This document shows, piece after piece, positions 42,036-49,363 of a stretch of 64,000 nucleotides of DNA. The notes under the pieces were generated by a model. That model was not told the DNA's origin and ran no database searches. It saw only the letters and a list, made by a program, of their open reading frames with translations. Location: assembly GCA_023415775.1 (NCBI GenBank), contig JAEZJM010000020.1, forward strand, positions 109,291-173,290. The letters run 5' to 3'. How positions within the stretch are numbered: the first letter of the stretch is position 1; every line of letters starts with the position of its first letter. The position numbers and the translations under genes were made by a program. The stretch is from Bacillota bacterium (GTDB taxonomy: Bacteria > Bacillota > Negativicutes > Sporomusales > UBA7701).

Positions 42036-42530
42036 ATGAAAGAAATCAGCTTCAGCGACCAGGCGAACAAAGCCATGGAAGTGCTCAGCCAAGGCGCCTT
42101 CCTCACCGCCGGCGACAGCGGCAAAAGCAACGTCATGACCATTGCCTGGGGCGGCATCGGCTTCATGTGGGGCAAACCCGTCTTCACCGTAATGGTGCGC
42201 CCTTCCCGCCACACCCACAATTTCATGGCCGGCGGCGAGTTTACCGTCAGCCTGCCGCTCGCCGGCATGAAAGACGCCCTTGCCATCTGCGGCAGCAAAT
42301 CGGGGCGGGATATCGACAAAGTCAAAGCAGCCGGCCTCACCCTCCGGGCGGGCAGCAAGGTCGCCACGCCGGTCGTCGACGGCTGCGGCCTCTACTACGA
42401 ATGCCGGGTCGTCTACCAGTACGACATGGTCCCCGGCCAGCTCGACAAAGGCTTCAACGCCCAGTGGTACAAGGATGGGGATCATCATACCGTATACGTC
42501 GGCGAAATCGTCGCCGCCTACATGGACTAA
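42036..42530 (+). CDS. Flavin reductase family protein
   Basis: A 164-residue FMN-binding split-barrel protein (flavoredoxin/flavin reductase-like). Motifs: GDSGKSNVMTIAWGGIGFMWGKPVFTVMVRPSRHTHNFM (FMN-phosphate loop and core), GGEFTVSLPLAGMKDALAICG, and a C-terminal HTVYVGEIVAAYMD. AAGGAGG lies seven bases upstream of the ATG. It stands alone; a repeat-bearing hairpin follows at 42536. Likely a small FMN electron carrier or reductase in an anaerobe; the partner is unknown. Confidence 0.88.
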   Translation: MKEISFSDQANKAMEVLSQGAFLTAGDSGKSNVMTIAWGGIGFMWGKPVFTVMVRPSRHTHNFMAGGEFTVSLPLAGMKDALAICGSKSGRDIDKVKAAGLTLRAGSKVATPVVDGCGLYYECRVVYQYDMVPGQLDKGFNAQWYKDGDHHTVYVGEIVAAYMD

Positions 42531-42535
42531 TACAC

Positions 42536-42654
42536 GACCGTTTAGAACCCTCCGTCTGCGGCGTTGCTCCTCGGCGACTTGCTTGCGTACGTTCCGAGTA
42601 CGCGGCGCGGCGTCGCCTGTGGTGCGCCTTGCATCCGAAGGGTTCTAAACGGTC
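42536..42654. repeat. Interspersed hairpin-borne repeat, copy 1
   Basis: Perfect 15-base inverted repeats (GACCGTTTAGAACCC at 42536-42550, complement at 42640-42654) enclose an 80-base core containing TCTGCGGCGTTGCTCCTC, GCTTGCTTGCGTACG and GGTGCGCCTTGCATC. The same core, inverted, lies at 63.6 kb with different but again pairing arms. It lies just after the flavin reductase gene. Confidence 0.75.
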
Positions 42655-42682
42655 TTAGGCCTGTCGTTTTTAGCGCCGCATC

Positions 42683-42712
42683 AAAAAAGCGAGTCTTTTT
42701 AGACTCGCTTTT
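42683..42712. terminator. Bidirectional terminator
   Basis: Arms AAGCGAGTCT/AGACTCGCTT with A and T runs on both sides, ten bases past the TerC gene stop on the minus strand. It may also stop reading from the flavin reductase side. Confidence 0.85.
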
Positions 42713-42722
42713 CTCGTTTCAC

Positions 42723-43409
42723 TCAGCCTTCCTTTTCCGGCTCGGGGTGCGCGGCCTTCTCCTGCTTGCGCCGCTGCTGCTTCCAGTAGCCGAAGCCTAC
42801 TACCGCGACGGTTATCGCTGTAGGCACCAGCCAGCCGGGTGTGTAGGCGACGACATGGGGGCCGATCATCGGGTCGGCGTTGATCATCTCGCCCGCAGTC
42901 CAGGCGATCAGGGCGGCGCCGATATAAACGATGATCGGGAACCGGTCCATAAGCACGACAAGAATCTTGCTGCCGAAGATAATCAACGGGATGCTCAGCG
43001 CCAGGCCGACGCCGAGGAGGAGATAATCGCCGTTCGCGATCGCCGCGATCGCCAGCGTATTGTCGAGGCTCATCACGATATCGGCGATGATGATCGTCTT
43101 CACCGCCGCCCAGAGATTGTCGGAAGCGTTGATATTGTCGCAGTGGCTATCTTCGACGAGGAGCTTGGCGGCAATCCAGACAAGCAGCAGTCCGCCGGCG
43201 AATTGAAGGTAAGGAATCTGCAGCAGGACAACCGCAACGATAGTGAGGATAATCCTAAGCCCTATCGCCCCGGCACTGCCCCACAGGATGGCCATCTTCT
43301 GTTGCTTGGGCGGCAGGCAGCGGCTCGCCATGGCTATGACCACTGCGTTGTCGCCGCTCAGAACGATGTTCACCATCATGATTTTGGATAGTGCGACTAA
43401 GAACTCCAT
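42723..43409 (-). CDS. TerC/YjbE family integral membrane protein
   Basis: A 228-residue protein with seven membrane segments. Both halves carry the family metal-site motifs: VNIVLSGDNAVVIAMA near residue 13 and ADIVMSLDNTLAIAAIA near residue 110, with buried Asp residues. TerC/YjbE proteins export Mn2+ or supply metals to exported proteins. The C-terminus is a charged tail. AAGGAG precedes the ATG. A sigma-A promoter lies about 75-100 bases upstream; I looked for a yybP-ykoY Mn riboswitch in the leader but did not find a convincing one. Confidence 0.9.
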   Translation of the reverse strand: MEFLVALSKIMMVNIVLSGDNAVVIAMASRCLPPKQQKMAILWGSAGAIGLRIILTIVAVVLLQIPYLQFAGGLLLVWIAAKLLVEDSHCDNINASDNLWAAVKTIIIADIVMSLDNTLAIAAIANGDYLLLGVGLALSIPLIIFGSKILVVLMDRFPIIVYIGAALIAWTAGEMINADPMIGPHVVAYTPGWLVPTAITVAVVGFGYWKQQRRKQEKAAHPEPEKEG

Positions 43410-43483
43410 TTTCTTTTCTCCTTGTTTTTAAATATTCTTCGTGGCAGCCTCCCGTGTTATTTCTCCCCGAAACAACTATTTTC

Positions 43484-43512
43484 AAATTAGCACTGGCCAT
43501 GCTATTTGTCAA
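43484..43512 (-). promoter_or_regulatory. Sigma-A promoter of the terC-like gene
   Basis: TTGACA (complement of 43507-43512), 17 bases, TAATTT (complement of 43484-43489). It leaves a leader of about 70 bases. Confidence 0.7.
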
Positions 43513-43635
43513 GCGCACAAAACCTCAAGCAACTTCGAAAATACTTCAATAACTGCAATAAATACCGCAAAAAACAGCCGGCCCGCGGTCTGCTTCGAGC
43601 CGCGGGCCGGCCTTATCCTTGCGCCAGGGCGCAGT

Positions 43636-44283
43636 TTACACCGCCATCTCCTTCACGTCCGGCGCGACGGTAAAGGCAGCTGCGGTAGCGGCCCTGACCT
43701 CCTCGACGGTGACGCCGGGAGCGGTCTCGGTCAGCACCAGGCCCCGCTTGTCGCGGATGAAAACGGCCAGATTGGTCACAATCATATCGACCTCCTGCTT
43801 CGCGGTCAGCGGCAGGGTGCACTTCTTGAGAATCTTCGACGAGCCGTCCTTGGCCGTGTGTTCCATAGCGACAATAACGCGCTTCGCGCCCACCACCAGG
43901 TCCATCGCGCCGCCCATACCCGGGACGATCTTGCCCGGCACCATCCAGTTGGCCAGGTTGCCTTCCTCGTCCACCTCCAGGCCGCCGAGGACGGTGGCCG
44001 CAAGATGCCCGCCGCGGATAATCGCGAACGACATCGCGCTGTCGAACACCGCGCCGCCCGGCAGGATAGTCACCGGCTTGCCGCCGGCGTTGGTCGTGTC
44101 GGGGTCGGTAGCGCCCTGGGCTGAGCCCAGGCCGACGAAGCCGTTCTCCGAGTGGAGCGTGATATGGACGCCGGCGGGGATATAGTCGGCGGCGAGAGTC
44201 GGAATGCCGATGCCGAGGTTGACGAGGTCGCCATCCTCGAACTCGCGGGCGATGCGTCTAGCGATCAGTTCTTTCGAATCCAT
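43636..44283 (-). CDS. 3-oxoacid CoA-transferase subunit B
   Basis: A 215-residue beta subunit of a class I CoA-transferase (AtoA/ScoB type). The active-site glutamate lies in HSENGFVGLGSAQG (about residue 50). N-terminal IARRIAREFEDGDLVNLGIGIPTLAADYIP and PGMGGAMDLVVGAKRVIVAMEH are typical. It moves CoA between acetoacetate/butyrate-type acids and acetyl-CoA. It follows subunit A after about 15 bases, and the AtoE-type transporter is the first gene of the operon. GGAGGGGG precedes the ATG. Confidence 0.95.
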   Translation of the reverse strand: MDSKELIARRIAREFEDGDLVNLGIGIPTLAADYIPAGVHITLHSENGFVGLGSAQGATDPDTTNAGGKPVTILPGGAVFDSAMSFAIIRGGHLAATVLGGLEVDEEGNLANWMVPGKIVPGMGGAMDLVVGAKRVIVAMEHTAKDGSSKILKKCTLPLTAKQEVDMIVTNLAVFIRDKRGLVLTETAPGVTVEEVRAATAAAFTVAPDVKEMAV

Positions 44284-44298
44284 CTTCCTCTCCCCCTC

Positions 44299-44946
44299 CT
44301 AACCCTGCACCAGGTATTTGACGAAAATACCCGGCAGCATCACGGCGTCCGGATCAATGGCGCCGATCTCGACTATATTTGTCGCTTCGACGATCACGAC
44401 CTCGGCGGCCGTGGCCATAAGCGGGTTGAAATTGCGGGCGGAACTGTGGAAAACGAGATTGCCCGCCTTATCGGCCGTATGGGCCTTTATAAAGGCGACG
44501 TCGGCCCGCAGCGGCTTCTCGAGCAGATAGTCGCGGCCGTCGACGGTAATAATCTGCTTGCCTTCGGCGACGACCGTGCCCAAGCCGGTGGGGGTAAGCA
44601 CGCCGCCAAGCCCCGCGCCGCCGGCGCGGATCCTCTCCGCCAGCGTGCCCTGGGGCACCAGATCGACCATCATCTCGCCGGCGTTCATCTGGCGGCCGGT
44701 CTCGGGATTGGTGCCGATGTGGGAAACGATCGCCTTCTTCAGTTGCTTCTTGACCACGAGTTTGCCGATGCCCTTTTCGGGGGTAGCGGTATCGTTGGCG
44801 ATAACGGTGATGTCTTTCGTCCCCTGGGAAACAAGCGCGTCCACCAGAGATTCCGGGGTGCCTACCCCCAGAAAGCCGCCGATCATGACGGTCATGCCGT
44901 CCTTGACCATAGCCGTTGCTGCTTGCGGTGTTATCATTTTAACCAT
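44299..44946 (-). CDS. 3-oxoacid CoA-transferase subunit A
   Basis: A 215-residue alpha subunit (AtoD/ScoA type): KDGMTVMIGGFLGVGTPESLVDALV, GTLAERIRAGGAGLGGVLTPTGLGT and KADVAFIKAHTADKAGNLVFHSSARNFNP match the family throughout. The ATG at 44946 has AGGAGG seven bases ahead; an alternative start six codons earlier lacks one. It lies between the short-chain fatty acid transporter gene and subunit B. An intercistronic hairpin lies just before its ribosome-binding site. Confidence 0.95.
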   Translation of the reverse strand: MVKMITPQAATAMVKDGMTVMIGGFLGVGTPESLVDALVSQGTKDITVIANDTATPEKGIGKLVVKKQLKKAIVSHIGTNPETGRQMNAGEMMVDLVPQGTLAERIRAGGAGLGGVLTPTGLGTVVAEGKQIITVDGRDYLLEKPLRADVAFIKAHTADKAGNLVFHSSARNFNPLMATAAEVVIVEATNIVEIGAIDPDAVMLPGIFVKYLVQG

Positions 44947-44961
44947 AAGTGTCCTCCTGCT

Positions 44962-44996
44962 CAATGCCAGCCGGCCTCATGGCCGGCTGGCATTGT
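44962..44996. other. Intercistronic hairpin between the AtoE-type gene and CoA-transferase subunit A
   Basis: A perfect stem AATGCCAGCCGGCC/GGCCGGCTGGCATT with a four-base loop. On the coding (minus) strand no T run follows and the subunit A ribosome-binding site starts right after it, so it may adjust translation or mRNA processing; on the plus strand a T-rich tract follows. It is not a terminator of this operon in the usual sense. Confidence 0.6.
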
Positions 44997-45034
44997 TTTG
45001 TAACGGTACCGCCGGGAAACAGAGTGCCTCTTTA

Positions 45035-46375
45035 CTAGAAAAACATTGGTGCCAGGTAGAAGCCAATCGAAGTTATGATCATATACACCAGGAACAGGAT
45101 TATGCAGTAGCCCATGATGTCCTTAAAACCCAGTTTGGCTACGCCGAGAAGCGGGATTGCCCAGAAAGGCTGGATGATGTCGGTCGCCATATCGCCCCAG
45201 GCGTAAGCCAGCACCGACAGCGCGTTGGGTACGCCGAGCTGGCGGCCGGCCTCGATGACATACGGCGCTTCGATGGCCCACTTCGAGCCGCCGGACGGCA
45301 CAAAGTAATTAAGGACACCGGAATACCAGAATACAATCAGCGCGTATGTGTCCTTCGTAGCGATCGACGTAAACCAGCCGGCGATAACGCTTTCCAGCTT
45401 CGAATACTGGATTATGCCGAAGATGCCGGCGTAGAAGGGAAACTGGAGAACGACGCCCCAGATGAAGGTGCCTGCCTCCTCGGCCGCCTTCAAGAGCGAA
45501 GCCGGTGTGCCATGGAGGAGAATACCGATCATCAGGAAGCCGAAGTTGACCACATCGAGAGTCATCTGCGGCCCATTGGTCGAGAAGTGCCAGAACAGCC
45601 ACACAATGCCGGCGATGCCGACAATGTAGTTTACCCACGGACTGTGCTCGATCCACTGGCCGGGCGTCGGGTTAGCCGGCTTGGCCGGCGCCACGAAGCC
45701 TTCACCTTCGCCGAGCGAGGCCGGGTCGGCCTCGACCACGTCCTCCTTCTTGGGATGGAGCATCGGGGTGAAGACCGTCATGGCGACGAGGATGACCAGG
45801 CACATAACCAGGTTGAAGGGATGGAAAATCGTCTCGGTGACGGGGATGATACCGAGCTTGGCTTCCATGAAGTGTTTCGGGGTGGCGACGAGCAGGGGCG
45901 CCGAAGCGGACAGGCCGGCGTGCCAGAAGGTGCCGAGACCGAGGTACGCGGCGGACACCAGCAGGCGGTAGTCCACGCCCTTCTGCTTGCGGGCGATGAA
46001 CTTGGTGAACACGGCGCTGCCGACGATCGAGAAGCCCCAGTTGATCCAGGCCGAAACCATCGAAAAGACCGCCATGAGAGCGATCGCCTGGGCAGGCGAT
46101 TTGGGCAGCTCGGCAAGCTTGTTCAGCAGGCGGCTCATCGGCGGCGAAACGGCGAGAATATAGCCGGTCATGATGATCAGGGACATCTGCATCGCGAAGC
46201 TGAGGAGTACCCAGAAGCCTCTGCCCCAGTACTGGACGAGTTGGTAAATGGTGGACTTAGTAAATATCAGGGCAATGATGAAGGTAACCACGGACAGCAG
46301 GACGGCGATGACCCAGGCGTCGGGCACCCAGCGGGTGCTCCAGCGCGTCAGCGCAGTGGCCATTCTTTGCAACAT
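45035..46375 (-). CDS. atoE: Short-chain fatty acid transporter, AtoE family
   Basis: A 446-residue permease with about eleven membrane segments (LTRWSTRWVPDAWVIAVLLSVVTFIIALIF at the N-terminus; YWGRGFWVLLSFAMQMSLIIMTGYILA; WINWGFSIVGSAVF; FGIIQYSKLESVIAGWF; NYFVPSGGSKWAIEAPY). These are hallmarks of AtoE-type carriers for butyrate, acetoacetate and similar acids. The ATG at 46375 has GGGTGG eight bases upstream; upstream extension of the frame crosses the sigma-54 promoter and is rejected. It heads the operon with both CoA-transferase subunits. Control is by the sigma-54 promoter at 46483-46498. Confidence 0.92.
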   Translation of the reverse strand: MLQRMATALTRWSTRWVPDAWVIAVLLSVVTFIIALIFTKSTIYQLVQYWGRGFWVLLSFAMQMSLIIMTGYILAVSPPMSRLLNKLAELPKSPAQAIALMAVFSMVSAWINWGFSIVGSAVFTKFIARKQKGVDYRLLVSAAYLGLGTFWHAGLSASAPLLVATPKHFMEAKLGIIPVTETIFHPFNLVMCLVILVAMTVFTPMLHPKKEDVVEADPASLGEGEGFVAPAKPANPTPGQWIEHSPWVNYIVGIAGIVWLFWHFSTNGPQMTLDVVNFGFLMIGILLHGTPASLLKAAEEAGTFIWGVVLQFPFYAGIFGIIQYSKLESVIAGWFTSIATKDTYALIVFWYSGVLNYFVPSGGSKWAIEAPYVIEAGRQLGVPNALSVLAYAWGDMATDIIQPFWAIPLLGVAKLGFKDIMGYCIILFLVYMIITSIGFYLAPMFF

Positions 46376-46482
46376 ACGGATAACCACCCTTTCCAATAAT
46401 TTCTTGGATTCGACGGGTTGGCGCCGGCCGCGGGCTGCTACAGACACCTCCTTCTTCCGCGACGGCATTATCCATATGTTTT

Positions 46483-46498
46483 TGCAAATTCCGTGCCA
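46483..46498 (-). promoter_or_regulatory. Sigma-54 promoter of atoE-CoA-transferase operon
   Basis: On the minus strand TGGCACG (complement of 46492-46498), four bases, then TTGCA: the -24 GG and -12 GC are 12 apart, a near-perfect match to the sigma-54 consensus. It starts about 110 bases before atoE. Confidence 0.9.
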
Positions 46499-46560
46499 TG
46501 TGCTGGGTGGCTGTCGAGGCGCGCCGTTGCTAGGTCGGCATCCCGCACCGCCGAGGGGCT

Positions 46561-46576
46561 GTGAAATAATTTTCAC
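46561..46576. promoter_or_regulatory. Palindrome GTGAA-N6-TTCAC in the divergent control region
   Basis: GTGAAATAATTTTCAC lies about 65 bases upstream of the atoE sigma-54 promoter. Its half-sites equal those of the two putative TetR operators at 15.5 and 16.1 kb; whether the same protein binds is unknown. Confidence 0.45.
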
Positions 46577-46731
46577 AATTGCGCCCCTTCTGCGCTAATT
46601 TTCGGAATTTTTTTGCACATCGGCTCGCCGGGAAAAGCCCTAATAATTTAAATCATTCTGCCGACTTGCAGCATTTCCTTCTTGCCGCCCGACAAAAGAA
46701 ATATTTCCGGAACTACGCCGCGGCCGCAAAG

Positions 46732-46760
46732 TTTCTAGAATTTCCAGTTAATTCTAGAAA
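46732..46760. promoter_or_regulatory. Putative enhancer (upstream activator site) for the divergent sigma-54 promoters
   Basis: An inverted repeat with 11-base arms TTTCTAGAATT (46732-46742) and AATTCTAGAAA (46750-46760). It lies about 95 bases before the plus-strand sigma-54 promoter and about 235 before the minus one, a usual enhancer distance. The core TTCTAGAA recurs at 52199-52208 before the gene of a sigma-54 activator. In the remaining bases of 46376-46965 I see no gene. Confidence 0.65.
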
Positions 46761-46854
46761 TTTAGAAATAATTTTGCCAACCACTGGCGCTCCCGATAGT
46801 GGAGAACGCCCGCCAGTCGCCGCTTCTCGGGCCTCCCGCCGTCATGGCGTTCAT

Positions 46855-46870
46855 TGGCACGGTTATTGCG
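46855..46870 (+). promoter_or_regulatory. Sigma-54 promoter of the HMG-CoA-lyase-like operon
   Basis: TGGCACG (46855-46861), GTTA, TTGCG (46866-46870), with GG and GC 12 apart. It lies about 95 bases before the ATG at 46966 and is divergent from the atoE promoter. Confidence 0.9.
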
Positions 46871-46965
46871 GTACCGAATCCTGAGCGCTTCATGCGAAAA
46901 AAATTGCGCAAGCTTTCCGGCGGCGGGCGCCCGCCCCGGTCAAGCCGGATTAAGGAGGAGAAAAA

Positions 46966-48054
46966 ATGGCGTTAAAACTGCCGCAAAAAGTCCAGATCGG
47001 CGACATCACGATCCGCGACGGCTTCCAGCACGAGGAAAAATTCATCTCCACCGACGCCAAACTCTATTACGCCGAACAACTCATTCTCGCTGGGGTAAGG
47101 CGCCTCGAACTCACCAACTTCGGCAATCCCGACCGTATGCCGCAGTTCAGGGACGGCGAAGAACTCTTAAAGCGCCTGCGTGCCAGCAAGGCCATCGTCA
47201 AAGCCGGGATAGACTGGAAGGACGTCGAGATCACCGTCGTCACCATCCGCGAAGCGGCCGTCGACCGGGCGATTCAGGCCAGAAAAGAAGGCTGGGGCCC
47301 CGACCGCATCCTCATGATGGTATCCACCGACGAAGAACACCACTACGCCAACTCGGGCTGCACGCTGCCCGAATACTGGCAGGAAGCCGAGCGGTGCATC
47401 AAAAAAGCGGCCGATGTCGGCATCAAAATGAACGGCACCGTCAGCACCATCTGGGGCAGTCCGATCTCCGGCCCCACCAAACTAGCCGACGCCGTCATGT
47501 TCACCAAGCGGTGGCTCGATATCGGCGCCGCCGACGTCGAACACGCCGACCATGACGGCTCCGCCCCGCCCGACCAGGTCTACCGCTACTTCTCCATGCT
47601 GCTCGACGCCATCCCCAACCCCGATTACCATGTCGCCCACTTCCACGTCACCCGCGGCTGGGGCCTGGCCAACGTGCTCGCCGCCCTCCAGGCCGGCATC
47701 GTCATCTACGAAAGCACCCTCGGCGGCCTCGGCGGCCAGCCGGCCAACTTCATCGATGACACCCCCGTGCCCGGCACCGGCGACTACTACTACAAAGACC
47801 CCAACGCCGTCGGCCTCGTATCCACCGAAGACCTCACCCTCATGCTCGCCGAAATGGGCATCGACACCGGCCTCGACGTCAACCGCATCCTCCGCCTCGG
47901 GACGCTGCTGGAAAAAACCGTCGGCCGGCGCCTGCGCTCGTCGTCCATCCTCCACGGCCCGATCCCCAAGGCGCCCAACGAAGCATACAAACGCAAAGGA
48001 CTCGCCGCGAGAAAGCTCAAGCTGGGCGAGCAGCCCGGACAGGTTTTCCCCTGA
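46966..48054 (+). CDS. HMG-CoA-lyase-like (pyruvate carboxyltransferase domain) protein
   Basis: A 362-residue TIM-barrel protein of the HMGL-like family: QIGDITIRDGFQHEEKF (metal/catalytic Asp-Arg), VRRLELTNFGNPDRMPQ, a central VEHADHDGSAPPDQV, HVAHFHVTRGWGLANVLAALQAG with the HxH metal ligands, and YESTLGGLGGQP with the flexible glycine loop. It is longer than classic HMG-CoA lyase (about 300), with an extra C-terminal helical segment. The reaction is probably cleavage of a 3-hydroxy-3-methylacyl-CoA-like compound; the substrate is not established. GGAGGAG precedes the ATG. It is first in a sigma-54 operon with a CaiB/BaiF CoA-transferase and a CitMHS transporter. Confidence 0.88.
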   Translation: MALKLPQKVQIGDITIRDGFQHEEKFISTDAKLYYAEQLILAGVRRLELTNFGNPDRMPQFRDGEELLKRLRASKAIVKAGIDWKDVEITVVTIREAAVDRAIQARKEGWGPDRILMMVSTDEEHHYANSGCTLPEYWQEAERCIKKAADVGIKMNGTVSTIWGSPISGPTKLADAVMFTKRWLDIGAADVEHADHDGSAPPDQVYRYFSMLLDAIPNPDYHVAHFHVTRGWGLANVLAALQAGIVIYESTLGGLGGQPANFIDDTPVPGTGDYYYKDPNAVGLVSTEDLTLMLAEMGIDTGLDVNRILRLGTLLEKTVGRRLRSSSILHGPIPKAPNEAYKRKGLAARKLKLGEQPGQVFP

Positions 48055-48096
48055 CAGGTGAAATCCATCCCAAGCAAAGAAAACGGAGGACTTGAC

Positions 48097-49299
48097 ATGA
48101 TGGCAGCAGGAGCTTTGACAGGGGTGCGGGTACTGGACCTGAGCAGGGTTCTGGCCGGGCCCTTCTGCACCATGTTGCTTGGCGACATGGGCGCAGACAT
48201 CATCAAAATCGAAGAACCGGGCAAAGGCGACGACACCCGTGGCTATCCCCCCTTCCTCAATGGCTGCAGCGCCTACTTCACCAACCTCAACCGCAACAAG
48301 CGCAGCATAACCCTCGACCTCAAAAATGCCGAGGCCAAAAAAACCTTCCTCGAACTGGTCAAAGTAGCCGACATCGTACTGGAAAACTACAAACCCGGCA
48401 CCATGGAAAAACTCGGCCTAGCCTACGAAACCCTCAAGGAAATCAACCCCGCGATCGTCTACGCCTCCATCTCCGGCTTCGGCCAGTACGGCCCCTACCG
48501 CGACCGCCCCGGCTACGACATCATCGGCCAGGCGATGGGCGGGCTCATGAGCGTCTCCGGCTGGCCCGACTCGCCGCCCACCCGCACCGGCACCGCCATG
48601 GGCGACATCCTCGCCGGCCTCAACTGCTGCATCGGCGTCCTCGCGGCCCTCAAAGCCCGCGAGCGCGCCGGGCAGGGTCAGCAGGTCGACGTCTCCCTCG
48701 TCGACTCGGTCGTCAGCTCCATGGAAACCATCATTCAGCTCTACCTCGTCGAAGGGCGCATCCCCAGCCGCATCGGCAACCGCTACGAATTCATCTACCC
48801 CTACGACTCCTTCGCCGCCGCCGACGGCTGGGTGGTCATCGGCGTGGGCGGCGACGAAGTGTGGAAACGCTTCTGCGCCGCCATCGGGCGCGGCGACCTG
48901 CTCGCCGACGAAACGCTCGCCAAAAACAAAGACCGCGTCGCCAGCCACGAACGCTTGAGCGCCATCGTCACCGAATGGACCAAAGGGCGCAACATCGCCG
49001 ACATCGTCGACCACCTATCGGCCCACAGCGTGCCGTGCGCGCCCATCTACACCATCGACAAAATCGTCGCCGACCCGCACATCGCCGGCGCCCGCGAAAT
49101 GATCGCCGACATGGCCCATCCCCTCGGCGGCACGATGAAAGTCGTCAACTGCCCCATCAAACTATCGGCCACCAAGCCGACCATCCGCACAACGGCTCCC
49201 CACCTCGGCGAACACACCGCCGAAGTGCTCGCCGAGCTGCTCGGCCTGTCGCGGGAAAAGTACGAAAAGCTGAAGGAAACGGGAGCACTGGGGGTGTAA
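48097..49299 (+). CDS. CaiB/BaiF family (class III) CoA-transferase
   Basis: A 400-residue enzyme: VRVLDLSRVLAGPFCTMLLGDMGADIIKIEEPGKGDDTR at the N-terminus, KRSITLDLKNAEAKK, and VYASISGFGQYGPYRDRPGYDIIGQAMGGLMS with the catalytic Asp of formyl-CoA-transferase-like enzymes. It transfers CoA between carboxylic acids. The ATG at 48097 has GGAGGA seven bases upstream; an extension of 13 codons lacks a signal. It lies 42 bases after the HMGL-like gene. Together they suggest activation of a hydroxy or branched acid to the CoA ester and its cleavage. Confidence 0.93.
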   Translation: MMAAGALTGVRVLDLSRVLAGPFCTMLLGDMGADIIKIEEPGKGDDTRGYPPFLNGCSAYFTNLNRNKRSITLDLKNAEAKKTFLELVKVADIVLENYKPGTMEKLGLAYETLKEINPAIVYASISGFGQYGPYRDRPGYDIIGQAMGGLMSVSGWPDSPPTRTGTAMGDILAGLNCCIGVLAALKARERAGQGQQVDVSLVDSVVSSMETIIQLYLVEGRIPSRIGNRYEFIYPYDSFAAADGWVVIGVGGDEVWKRFCAAIGRGDLLADETLAKNKDRVASHERLSAIVTEWTKGRNIADIVDHLSAHSVPCAPIYTIDKIVADPHIAGAREMIADMAHPLGGTMKVVNCPIKLSATKPTIRTTAPHLGEHTAEVLAELLGLSREKYEKLKETGALGV

Positions 49300-49363
49300 G
49301 GTATCCGAATAAAAGCGGTCAATCTCAGGCACTGCCACATCATAGCAAACAAGGAGGGATAAA

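Noticed and set aside
43410..43520. A possible yybP-ykoY manganese riboswitch before the terC-like gene
   Set aside because: GGGGAG and GGGAGGCUGCC resemble fragments of the motif, but the paired three-way-junction architecture and the terminator are not evident in the roughly 70-base leader.
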